Below, piece after piece: positions 1-6,239 of a DNA stretch of 8,440 nt. The notes under the pieces are model-generated. The model was not told where the DNA came from. It was given only the letters and a program-made list of their open reading frames with translations, and did no database searches. Each line of letters opens with the position of its first letter. The stretch's first letter is position 1. Origin of the DNA: Clostridiales bacterium UBA8960 (lineage in GTDB: Bacteria; Bacillota; Clostridia; Peptostreptococcales; Acidaminobacteraceae); contig DMYC01000325.1 of NCBI GenBank assembly GCA_003482695.1, forward strand, positions 1 through 8,440. The letters run 5' to 3'. Position numbers and translations under genes: made by a program.

Positions 1-2
1 AT

Positions 3-110
3 CAACATACGCGTTTTGGAGGATGGCCTTGGAATCGCACCGATCCGATTAACCCTCGAGATTCTGGTCGATATGCAAAGTACATGGATGGCACATACGA
101 GAAAAAATAG
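3..110 (+). CDS. C-terminal fragment of an unidentified protein (5' end outside window)
   Basis: An open frame runs from the window edge to a TAG at 108-110 and gives the last 35 residues of a protein. The tail is rich in Trp, Gly, Pro and Arg (FGGWPWNRTDPINP followed by a Gly-Arg-Tyr segment) and ends in Glu-Lys-Lys. The composition looks like a real soluble protein rather than random translation, but I do not recognise the family. The next gene starts 39 nt downstream with its own Shine-Dalgarno site and there is no hairpin between, so cotranscription is possible. Function is unknown; the call rests only on frame, composition and position. Confidence 0.45.
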   Translation, partial: QHTRFGGWPWNRTDPINPRDSGRYAKYMDGTYEKK

Positions 111-149
111 GTTTGGAGGATTCAAAGTAGCTTAAGCTGTGGAGGCGCC

Positions 150-2039
150 ATGTTAAATAAAATACATTTTAAAAACTCCACTTTAATTTGGCTTTTGACG
201 ATCGGATGGGTCTTAATGGCAACTTTCATGACCGGTTTTGTCGTCGTTCTGGTTTCGGTGTTTATCATATCGATCATCGTGAGGCTCATAGGTGAAGAGC
301 ATAACCATCTATTGGCGTCAGAAGAAATGCATCAACACAATTATAATGAACTAGAAAGATATAAAAGAGCGCTGGAAGAGGAAAAAGACAATTACAGGAA
401 AATCATGACTGCTAGCAATGAAGCCTATTGGCAGTTTTCTAAGGAAAGCAACGAGATTACGATCGCCAACTTTTCAAAAGACGTGCCCAAAATGACGTTG
501 TCATTTTCAGCGTTTTTGGAAAAGGTTTATTTTGAGGATCAAGTGATTGTCAAAAAATATTTTACAGAGGGTCCAGAGTCAAACGGTTCCGTTTTGGAAT
601 TTGATGCTAGGCTTTTAACGCATGCGCCTTTAGAACTCTATCATTGGTTTCATTGGATCTGCATCGATGAAGATGGCTATCTGTTTGGTTCGATAACGGA
701 CATCAATACAGAGATGATCAATAGAGAGCGCATTGAATTTTATGCGTTTCACGACCCTGTCCTGGGACTGTACAATATGGATTATTTTAATGAAATCATT
801 AATAACACCATGCTGTCTGGGTTGACTGATGGGCAATATGCGCTTATCGTCATAGGCGTTGTCGGCTATGCGAGAATTCTAAATGCATATGGAAAGAATT
901 TGACAGACATCATGTCTTTTCAACTTAGTGCAGAAATAAGTGCGATATTCAAGGAAGCGTCATATATTTCCACGCTGCATAGTGGTCGCTTTGCGATTTG
1001 GATTAAGTGTGAAGATGTAACCCATTGTGTCAGTTCAGCGATTGAAAAATTAACGGGTGCGATCGAAAGTCAGGTGGGGCAGTTTGAAAACGTGAACATG
1101 CCGATACAGGTCGCCTATGGAGGCTCGCTCGTCGACAGTACGCATAAAGTGAGTTCGGCGGTTATCGCCGAGGCAGAAATGGCTTTTGAATACGCTGTTG
1201 AAAACAATATTTTAGGTGAGATAAAATGGTTCGATAACTCTTTGAAAGATGCAAAAGAGCGCATGGTCATGATCGAACAGATGCTTCTTAAAGCCATCGC
1301 GAGCGACGAGCTTTTCGTCGTGTATCAACCACAGTACGCGTCTTTTGATGGTATGGAGATCATCGGTTATGAAGCCCTTTTAAGATGGCAAAACGAAAGC
1401 CTTGGGCTTGTTGGACCGAGTGAATTCATACCGTTTGCCGAATCTATAGACCAAGTGAACCAGCTTGGCCGCTTTGTGATTGATGAAGTCACTTCCTTTC
1501 TCTCCTTGAAGCAAAAGGAAGGGAAAACGCTGAAAGTATCGATTAATGCCTCTTATAAAGAGCTCCTTCAAAATGACTATGTTTCATACCTGATTAATCG
1601 CGTTGAAGAAAAAGGTTTAAAAAGAAGTCAAATTAACATAGAAATTACGGAATCAACCATATCAGAGTATTTGGACGTCGTTTCAGAAAGTTTGACAGCA
1701 CTTAGAGAGCATGCGTTTGAAATACAAATGGACGATTTTGGGACAGGTTATTCATCGCTTTATCAGCTGGGTCGATTGCCTATTCAAGTCTTGAAAATAG
1801 ACAAGATTTTCATATTGGGGCTAGAAACGGACGAAAAAATGTTTGCGCTCACGAAACTCATCATCGATATTGCGCATCGACTAGAGATAAAAATCATCGC
1901 TGAAGGTGTGGAAACGATTAACCAATACCAAATTCTTAAAAATATGGGTTGTGACTATTATCAAGGCTACTTGTTTTCCAAACCCAAAACGGCTGATGAA
2001 GTGGATGCATTCTCTATTCGAAATAGCTTAGGTTCTTAA
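150..2039 (+). CDS. Membrane-anchored PAS/GGDEF(degenerate)/EAL cyclic-di-GMP phosphodiesterase
   Basis: The 629-residue protein probably hydrolyses cyclic di-GMP at the inner face of the membrane. Residues 12-47 are hydrophobic, enough for one long or two short membrane helices. Residues 50-85 look like a charged coiled-coil linker, and about 85-187 resemble a PAS sensor. The GGDEF domain (about 195-360) is degenerate: the signature is SGRFA at 278-282 instead of GGDEF, so cyclase activity is unlikely and a regulatory role is more probable. The EAL domain (about 375-620) keeps its key elements: EAL 408-410, Asn466, Glu501, DDFGTGYSSL 528-537, KIDK 549-552, EGVET 585-589 and QGY 605-607. It should therefore be an active phosphodiesterase. 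The ATG at 150 follows GGAGG at 141-145. Its 3' end overlaps the convergent Crp/Fnr gene by 26 bp. The ligand of the PAS-like region is unknown. Confidence 0.93.
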   Translation: MLNKIHFKNSTLIWLLTIGWVLMATFMTGFVVVLVSVFIISIIVRLIGEEHNHLLASEEMHQHNYNELERYKRALEEEKDNYRKIMTASNEAYWQFSKESNEITIANFSKDVPKMTLSFSAFLEKVYFEDQVIVKKYFTEGPESNGSVLEFDARLLTHAPLELYHWFHWICIDEDGYLFGSITDINTEMINRERIEFYAFHDPVLGLYNMDYFNEIINNTMLSGLTDGQYALIVIGVVGYARILNAYGKNLTDIMSFQLSAEISAIFKEASYISTLHSGRFAIWIKCEDVTHCVSSAIEKLTGAIESQVGQFENVNMPIQVAYGGSLVDSTHKVSSAVIAEAEMAFEYAVENNILGEIKWFDNSLKDAKERMVMIEQMLLKAIASDELFVVYQPQYASFDGMEIIGYEALLRWQNESLGLVGPSEFIPFAESIDQVNQLGRFVIDEVTSFLSLKQKEGKTLKVSINASYKELLQNDYVSYLINRVEEKGLKRSQINIEITESTISEYLDVVSESLTALREHAFEIQMDDFGTGYSSLYQLGRLPIQVLKIDKIFILGLETDEKMFALTKLIIDIAHRLEIKIIAEGVETINQYQILKNMGCDYYQGYLFSKPKTADEVDAFSIRNSLGS

Positions 2040-2733
2040 TGCGAATGTGTTTGCTGTCCATGAGTTCGAGGATGTTTTCCTGAGCAAGCTGTGACAATTT
2101 CCTGCTGATTGTTTCTCGCGTGACACCCACGAAATTGGCCATATCTTCACGTGTTATGTTAAGGGATATGACGACACTGGATTTGTCGGATGATTTTGAT
2201 TGACCAATCAGTTGTTTAAGCAAAAATTTAAGACGAATATCCGCATCATTTGAAGCGATGGCACTGACCAACTTTTCAAGTGATGCGATTTTTTCGTGTG
2301 CAGAAGTCATAATGGAAAATAAGATCTCAGGATTTTGCTTTAAATAGTGATCGAACTTGCTTTTGGGTATGGTACATAAAAAACTTTCTTTAATACAAAC
2401 GAGGTCATATGTGGCAAATTCGGTCCTAAGCAGTGCGAGTTCACCGATAAAATCACCATCGCTCAGCAAATACAGAATTTGCTCTTTGCCATCCTCACCG
2501 AAGGAAGAGGCTTTGAGTGTGCCTTTGTTGACGATGAAAAGCCTATCGAATGGGTCTCCAGCATGCATGATGGTCTCACCTTTTTTATAGTGTTTGCGTT
2601 CTATAAGATCAATGACACTCTGAAGTTCTGTCTCGTTTAAGTTTGAAAACAACGATACTTTTTTTGCGCAAAGTGAATGGCCACAGCTGATGCAGCCATT
2701 CACATCAAAGTGTTCAGAATGAATGTTTTTCAT
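2014..2733 (-). CDS. Crp/Fnr-family transcriptional regulator with N-terminal cysteine cluster
   Basis: This 239-residue cytoplasmic DNA-binding regulator probably senses O2 or NO. Near the N terminus is C14-X2-C17-X4-C22, similar to the Fnr iron-sulfur cysteines; C113 or C120 could be the fourth ligand. The cyclic-nucleotide-like beta-roll spans about 28-125, including GDFIGELALL at 93-102. The dimerisation helix is about 135-160 and the winged HTH about 163-239. The recognition helix reads RETISR (206-211): Arg206/Glu207/Arg211 match the Crp residues that read TGTGA, while Ser210 is Fnr-like. I chose the ATG at 2733 because it has GGAGG 5 nt upstream. The longer frame to 2805 would run through the promoter and operator. 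The gene is divergent from ric and flavodiiron protein, so a stress-response role resembling HcpR- or Fnr-type regulators is inferred. The exact subfamily is uncertain. Confidence 0.9.
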   Translation of the reverse strand: MKNIHSEHFDVNGCISCGHSLCAKKVSLFSNLNETELQSVIDLIERKHYKKGETIMHAGDPFDRLFIVNKGTLKASSFGEDGKEQILYLLSDGDFIGELALLRTEFATYDLVCIKESFLCTIPKSKFDHYLKQNPEILFSIMTSAHEKIASLEKLVSAIASNDADIRLKFLLKQLIGQSKSSDKSSVVISLNITREDMANFVGVTRETISRKLSQLAQENILELMDSKHIRIKNLSYFE

Positions 2734-2738
2734 ATTTA

Positions 2739-2743
2739 CCTCC
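2739..2743 (-). promoter_or_regulatory. Ribosome binding site that fixes the Crp/Fnr gene start
   Basis: On the minus strand this reads GGAGG, 5 nt before the ATG at 2733-2731. It decides between this start and the longer in-frame ATG at 2805, which has no such site and lies in the operator. Confidence 0.85.
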
Positions 2744-2760
2744 AAGTATGGGTTGCTTTT

Positions 2761-2769
2761 AGTATAACA
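2761..2769 (-). promoter_or_regulatory. Extended -10 promoter of the Crp/Fnr regulator gene
   Basis: The minus strand reads TG-T-TATACT, a near-consensus extended -10, with no good -35 at 17 nt. The predicted start is about 2754, giving a leader of about 21 nt to the ATG at 2733. The shared palindrome at 2791-2806 is centred near -44.5 for this promoter, so autoregulation is likely, though its direction cannot be told. Confidence 0.6.
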
Positions 2770-2790
2770 TATTTTAAAAAAAATCGATTG

Positions 2791-2806
2791 TGTGAGGCAA
2801 ATCACA
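2791..2806. promoter_or_regulatory. Crp/Fnr-type operator, TGTGA-N6-TCACA palindrome
   Basis: The sequence shows perfect 5-bp arms TGTGA (2791-2795) and TCACA (2802-2806) around GGCAAA. This is the Crp-type consensus and also resembles the published HcpR-type site. It lies between the divergent regulator and ric genes. Its centre at 2798.5 is 41.5 bp upstream of the start inferred for ric (about 2840), the class II activation position. The adjacent regulator, with Arg206/Glu207/Arg211 in its recognition helix, is the obvious candidate to bind it. Confidence 0.75.
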
Positions 2807-2824
2807 TGATGGGTTTTTTATACG

Positions 2825-2833
2825 TGTTAGACT
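2825..2833 (+). promoter_or_regulatory. Extended -10 promoter of the ric-flavodiiron operon
   Basis: TG-T-TAGACT forms an extended -10. The hexamer 17 nt upstream (2805-2810) does not resemble TTGACA and overlaps the operator's right end, as expected for an activator-dependent promoter. The predicted start is about 2840, giving a leader of about 36 nt. Confidence 0.6.
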
Positions 2834-2875
2834 AGGGTCAAGAGTTAAGAACATGAAACATATAAGGAGGCAATC

Positions 2876-3334
2876 ATGCAAACGGTTAAATTTAATGAAC
2901 TTAAGCGTCTTTCAATCGGGGAAGTCGTCACTAGACACCCCGAACTTGTTAAAGTATTTATGGATTATGGCGTGGATTTTTGCTGTGGTGGCGATAGAAA
3001 CATCATGGAAGCGATAGAGAAAGATACGGACGAGGTCGATGCACTTTCGATGGAAGCCGATAAGGCACTGGAAACTGCAAGCTTGTTCGAACTGGATGGT
3101 GAAAAAGTGACACTCGACACGCTTACATCGGAACAGTTGATAACAAGAATCATAAACACGCACCACAAATTTTTAAGGATCACTTTACCGAAGCTTTCTG
3201 AACTTATGTTTAAAATTTTAGAAGTCCATGGAGACAGGCATCCTGAACTATTTGATATTCATAAAACATTCGGAGGTTTGAAAACGGAGTTAGAAGGGCA
3301 TATGATAAAGGAAGAGAAGAAATTGTTTCCATAA
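2876..3334 (+). CDS. ric: RIC family (YtfE/ScdA-like) iron-sulfur repair di-iron protein, N-terminal part ending at in-frame TAA
   Basis: RIC proteins repair iron-sulfur clusters damaged by NO or oxidants through a hemerythrin-like di-iron site. The 152 residues here carry the ScdA_N/DUF542 domain (about 10-65, with the DFCCGG motif and Cys36/Cys37) and the first half of the hemerythrin-like bundle. By alignment with what I recall of E. coli YtfE, the ligands present are His97, His142 and Glu146 (HMIKEE). The family is usually about 220-230 residues, and this product stops right after LFP, a point where relatives continue. The missing half follows in the same frame (3335-3562), making 228 codons if the TAA is counted as sense. 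The start is firm: TAAGGAGG at 2863-2870, 5 nt before the ATG. It is the first gene of an operon with the flavodiiron protein. As a truncated product it could not form the complete di-iron site. Confidence 0.9.
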   Translation: MQTVKFNELKRLSIGEVVTRHPELVKVFMDYGVDFCCGGDRNIMEAIEKDTDEVDALSMEADKALETASLFELDGEKVTLDTLTSEQLITRIINTHHKFLRITLPKLSELMFKILEVHGDRHPELFDIHKTFGGLKTELEGHMIKEEKKLFP

Positions 3335-3562
3335 CTTCTCGAAGGAGGCAGTGACTGTAAATCGTTAATCGAAGAACTTGAAGCAGAACACGATGTCGCG
3401 GGTGATGCCCTTTACGAACTTACAGACCTCACGAACCATTTTACAGTTCCATCAGATGCTTGTACAACTTATGGCGCGACTTATAATATGTTGAAAGAGC
3501 TGGTTGTAGATATGTACATGCACGTGCATACTGAAAACAATGTATTATTCAAGAGATATTAG
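3335..3562 (+). pseudogene. ric: C-terminal half of the interrupted RIC gene, in frame after the TAA
   Basis: Directly after the TAA at 3332-3334, 75 codons continue in the same frame to a TAG at 3560-3562. The translation begins LLEGGSDCK and includes EAEHDVAG and HVHTENNVLF. These match the second half of RIC hemerythrin-like domains and supply the other three ligands: His172, His216 and Glu220 in full-length numbering. Spacing to the first-half ligands agrees with YtfE apart from one residue. There is no further stop or frameshift, so only one codon separates this from an intact 228-residue protein. No ATG, GTG or TTG in this frame follows the SD-like AAGGAGG at 3342-3348, so independent translation by a standard start is unlikely. 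The flavodiiron gene starts 14 nt later. Either a recent nonsense mutation, a sequencing error, or readthrough explains it. Confidence 0.85.
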
Positions 3563-3576
3563 AAAGGGGTATTCGT

Positions 3577-4761
3577 ATGTTTAAGATCAATGAAAGAATT
3601 ACTTGGGTAGGGAAAATTGACTGGGACCTCAAGAAGTTCCATGGCGAGGAGTATTCGACACACAGAGGTTCATCGTATAATTCATACCTGATCAGGGACG
3701 AGAAAGTCGCACTGATTGACACCGTTTGGCAACCTTTTGATGAAGAATTTGTCAAAAATCTCAAAAAAGTAATCGACCTTAAGAAAATAGATTACATCAT
3801 CGCCAACCATGCTGAAGTGGACCATAGTGGCGGGTTGCCAGAACTTATGAAAGAAATTCCAGGAACACCTATTTACTGTACGGCAAACGGTGTGAAGTCT
3901 TTGAAAGGCCATTATCATGAAGATTGGAATTTCCAAGTGGTCAAAACAGGCGATACGCTCGATTTAGGAGAAGGGAAACTCATCTTCATCGAAGCGCCTA
4001 TGCTACACTGGCCTGACAGCATGTTCGAATATTATACCAAAGATGCCATTCTGTTTAGCAACGACGCATTTGGGCAACATTATGCATCTGAGTTCATGTA
4101 TAATGATCTCGTGGATCAAGCTGAACTCTATCAAGAAGCCATCAAGTATTATGCGAATATATTGACCCCATTTAGTCCGCTTGTTGTAAAGAAAATTCAT
4201 GAGGTACTAGGTTTTAACGTACCGGTAAGCATGATTTGTCCATCACACGGCGTCATGTGGCGTGAAAATCCAACTCAAATCGTTGAAAAGTACCTTGGGT
4301 GGGCAGATAACTATCAGGAGCACCAAGTGACTTTGATTTATGATACCATGTGGGATGCGACCAAAAAAATGGCAGAAGCGATCGCTGAAGGCATCAAATC
4401 AGTGGATCCAACTCTGAACATTAAACTATTCAATGTCTCAAAAGCGGATAAGAACGATGTCATTTCAGAAGTGTTCAAAGCGAAACTCATCGTAGCGGGT
4501 TCTTCGACGATTAACAAAGGCATTTTGTCGGCGATGGCGTCTACGATCGAAATCATGAAGGGGCTCAAGTTTAAGAATAAGAAAGCAGCTGGGTTCGGTA
4601 GTTATGGATGGAGTGGTGAATCACCTAAACTCATGACAGAAGAACTTGAAAAATGTGGCTTTGATGTTCTTGAAGAGGGACTTGGCGTCTTATGGAAGCC
4701 TGATGAAGCGGCACTAGAAAATTGTAGAGCGTATGGAAAAAAGCTCGCTGAAAAATTGTAA
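3577..4761 (+). CDS. Flavodiiron protein (A-type, FprA-like NO/O2 reductase)
   Basis: Flavodiiron proteins reduce O2 to water or NO to N2O in the cytoplasm of anaerobes, taking electrons through rubredoxin or a similar carrier. The 394 residues have the two expected domains. The metallo-beta-lactamase-like domain (about 1-245) carries the di-iron ligands in the motif HAEVDH (His78, Glu80, Asp82; His83 adjacent), plus His144 in LHWPD, Asp163 in SNDAFG and His224 in CPSHG. The flavodoxin domain (about 250-394) has FMN-binding loops TMWDATKK (257-264), GSSTINKG (308-315) and GSYGWSGES (341-349). There is no C-terminal rubredoxin or flavin-reductase extension, so it is the minimal two-domain class. 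AAAGGGG at 3563-3569 precedes the ATG by 7 nt, 14 nt after the ric frame ends. It is probably cotranscribed with ric under the Crp/Fnr-type operator. The O2 versus NO preference cannot be read from the sequence. Confidence 0.96.
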   Translation: MFKINERITWVGKIDWDLKKFHGEEYSTHRGSSYNSYLIRDEKVALIDTVWQPFDEEFVKNLKKVIDLKKIDYIIANHAEVDHSGGLPELMKEIPGTPIYCTANGVKSLKGHYHEDWNFQVVKTGDTLDLGEGKLIFIEAPMLHWPDSMFEYYTKDAILFSNDAFGQHYASEFMYNDLVDQAELYQEAIKYYANILTPFSPLVVKKIHEVLGFNVPVSMICPSHGVMWRENPTQIVEKYLGWADNYQEHQVTLIYDTMWDATKKMAEAIAEGIKSVDPTLNIKLFNVSKADKNDVISEVFKAKLIVAGSSTINKGILSAMASTIEIMKGLKFKNKKAAGFGSYGWSGESPKLMTEELEKCGFDVLEEGLGVLWKPDEAALENCRAYGKKLAEKL

Positions 4762-4767
4762 AAGGTG

Positions 4768-4805
4768 AAGGTGGTCTCTTTAGTGCAAAGTGACCACCTT
4801 TTTTT
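4768..4805 (+). terminator. Intrinsic terminator of the ric-flavodiiron operon
   Basis: A 9-bp stem (4768-4776 with 4792-4800) is extended by 4 bp (4778-4781 with 4787-4790) after one T-T mismatch, with a 5-nt loop and a run of T to 4805. It begins 6 nt after the flavodiiron stop. The T run overlaps the TAA of the convergent hydrolase gene (4804-4806). On the minus strand the hairpin is followed by a weaker, interrupted T-rich stretch, so it may also terminate that operon less efficiently. Confidence 0.92.
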
Positions 4806-5562
4806 ACGTCTGTGATTTTATCCAGTTGATTGCTTCCTGTACCCAAGTGCCAGTATAATCACCTTGCGCACCAAATTTGTTTTGCATCAAACGAACTGAA
4901 ACGTTATTTTCAGTGCATGTTTTCTCATAAGCATGGACTTGAGAAAGCGTATCCCAGTCGTCACTCACACTATAGACGATAAGTGTGGGAGGCGTTTGTG
5001 CTGAGACAAAGTTCTTGCTGCTGTACTGTGCCAAAGCGTCCGTGGTAGGAGAGGTATTTCCGAGTATGGTGGAAAACATCATCTCCACCATTGCTTTAGT
5101 GGACTCGTTCGAACGACAACCGAAGGCATCGATTGTGTTTAAGTCCAAAATCGGATAAGCGAGAACTGCCATATCAAATTTTGAACTTACGAGCGATGCA
5201 AGATGCGCACCAGCGGATAACCCGATGACTGCAATTTTTCCTTTTGTGATGCGATAGGAGTCAGCGTGCGCCCTTACGTGATCGATGGCCCGTTCCAAAT
5301 CGATAATCGGGTAAGGAAAACGGGCATAGGGCGCTCCAATCGTGTAGTTCAGGACAAAGGTCTGAAAACCTGCCGCGAGGAATTGGCAAGACAAATATTC
5401 AGCTTCAGCTTCATTGATTCCCATATAGGCACCACCAGGACAGATAATCACGGCAGGTCTTGTCGTTTCAGGCTCGAAACGATTTGAATCCCTGAGGTGT
5501 AGATAGGCGGTCAGATAGACGGAATCGTTATAGTCACTTAGCGGTATCTGATTGATGATCAT
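4804..5562 (-). CDS. Alpha/beta-hydrolase (BD-FAE/acetyl-esterase-like) lacking the usual catalytic His
   Basis: The 252 residues form a small cytoplasmic alpha/beta-hydrolase of the esterase/lipase type with no signal peptide. An oxyanion-hole segment CPGGAYMG lies at 41-48 and the nucleophile elbow GLSAG at 114-118 (Ser116). The acid is expected in the SDDWD segment (200-204). At the position where relatives have Gly-x-His-Gly near the C terminus this protein reads FGAQGDYTG, with Gln233 (CAA, 4864-4866) where His is expected. Only one base change separates CAA from a His codon. The flanking pattern, including Trp240 and the final helix, is conserved. Its ATG overlaps the stop of the PAS regulator gene (ATGA, 5559-5562), so the two are translationally coupled, with a GGGAG site about 9 nt upstream. 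The substrate is unknown. Loss of His may mean reduced or altered activity. Confidence 0.85.
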   Translation of the reverse strand: MIINQIPLSDYNDSVYLTAYLHLRDSNRFEPETTRPAVIICPGGAYMGINEAEAEYLSCQFLAAGFQTFVLNYTIGAPYARFPYPIIDLERAIDHVRAHADSYRITKGKIAVIGLSAGAHLASLVSSKFDMAVLAYPILDLNTIDAFGCRSNESTKAMVEMMFSTILGNTSPTTDALAQYSSKNFVSAQTPPTLIVYSVSDDWDTLSQVHAYEKTCTENNVSVRLMQNKFGAQGDYTGTWVQEAINWIKSQT

Positions 5563-6239
5563 GCTTCTTCACTCCCACTTTGTTTGTTTACTTTGCTCAG
5601 GTAACGATATATGGTCGCTTCTAAAGTGTCAAGTACACTGGCGATTTGGCTAACGGCGCCCTTCATAAGGAAGAAATTTTCACAGTTCAGCTTCCTGACA
5701 ACTTCCATTTTTTCTTCAGGAAGCAGCCTTGAGGTATCGATATCTTTCGTGTTTGTGACATCGTAGATTATGTCAAGGACAAGGTCTCTAGGTGTGGACT
5801 GTAGGCGTTCAAAGTCTATGCCGCTTTGACTGCTATTTTCCATATTTGGCATCGAAGCAAGTGAGAGCAACAGCTCGGCAGCCTTTTGATACTTCGTGAC
5901 ATCGGTGCTGACTGTGATGACGCCTCTAGGTTGTCCTGATTTATCCAGAATAAAAAAAGTGTTGGATTTAAGTGGTGTGCTGTCTTTGGATAGGCTGATG
6001 TGATTCAGGTAATAAGGCGGACCTTCTTTGCCTTTGTCTTTGAGTTTTGAAATCGCGAAACTTGAAAGTGGATCGCCGATTTTTTTTCCGCTGATGTGCC
6101 CGTTGTGACATGCGATAATCGAACTCTTTATATTGTCAAGGCTATAAAGGACGACTTCCGTGTTGCTGTCAAAACAACCACCTAGAAAATTGACCAAATG
6201 CATATAGGGTGTAAAATCGAAATCTGATATGAGAACCAC
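5559..6239 (-). CDS. YheO-like PAS domain helix-turn-helix transcriptional regulator (DauR family)
   Basis: This is a cytoplasmic transcription factor of about 226 residues. The YheO-type PAS domain spans about 5-115, with motifs NTEVVLYSLDNI (26-37) and NGHISGKKIGDPL (46-58). A C-terminal HTH of the DauR/HTH_22 type spans about 155-216, ending with the typical LPEEKMEVVRKLN and ATIYRYL segments. The family senses a small ligand and often controls neighbouring amino-acid catabolism genes; here tnaA is divergent. The start is uncertain. The frame stays open to 6440, but that would cross the gene's own predicted promoter and the tnaA start. I take GTG at 6239, although a GAGGTG Shine-Dalgarno at 6242-6237 sits better for an AUA at 6230. 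Either choice leaves the PAS domain whole. The downstream hydrolase is coupled by a 4-bp overlap. Confidence 0.85.
   Translation of the reverse strand: MVLISDFDFTPYMHLVNFLGGCFDSNTEVVLYSLDNIKSSIIACHNGHISGKKIGDPLSSFAISKLKDKGKEGPPYYLNHISLSKDSTPLKSNTFFILDKSGQPRGVITVSTDVTKYQKAAELLLSLASMPNMENSSQSGIDFERLQSTPRDLVLDIIYDVTNTKDIDTSRLLPEEKMEVVRKLNCENFFLMKGAVSQIASVLDTLEATIYRYLSKVNKQSGSEEA

Noticed and set aside
115..120. GGAGGA as the ribosome site of an extra small gene before 150
   Set aside because: No start codon follows at a usable distance; a second GGAGG at 141-145 serves the ATG at 150.
2734..2805. Longer N terminus for the Crp/Fnr regulator from an ATG at 2805
   Set aside because: It would cross the predicted promoter and the TGTGA-N6-TCACA operator, lacks a ribosome site, and adds residues unlike the family.
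3332..3334. Premature ric stop as a frameshift, or as a selenocysteine or pyrrolysine codon
   Set aside because: Both halves are in the same frame, and the codon is TAA, not TGA or TAG.
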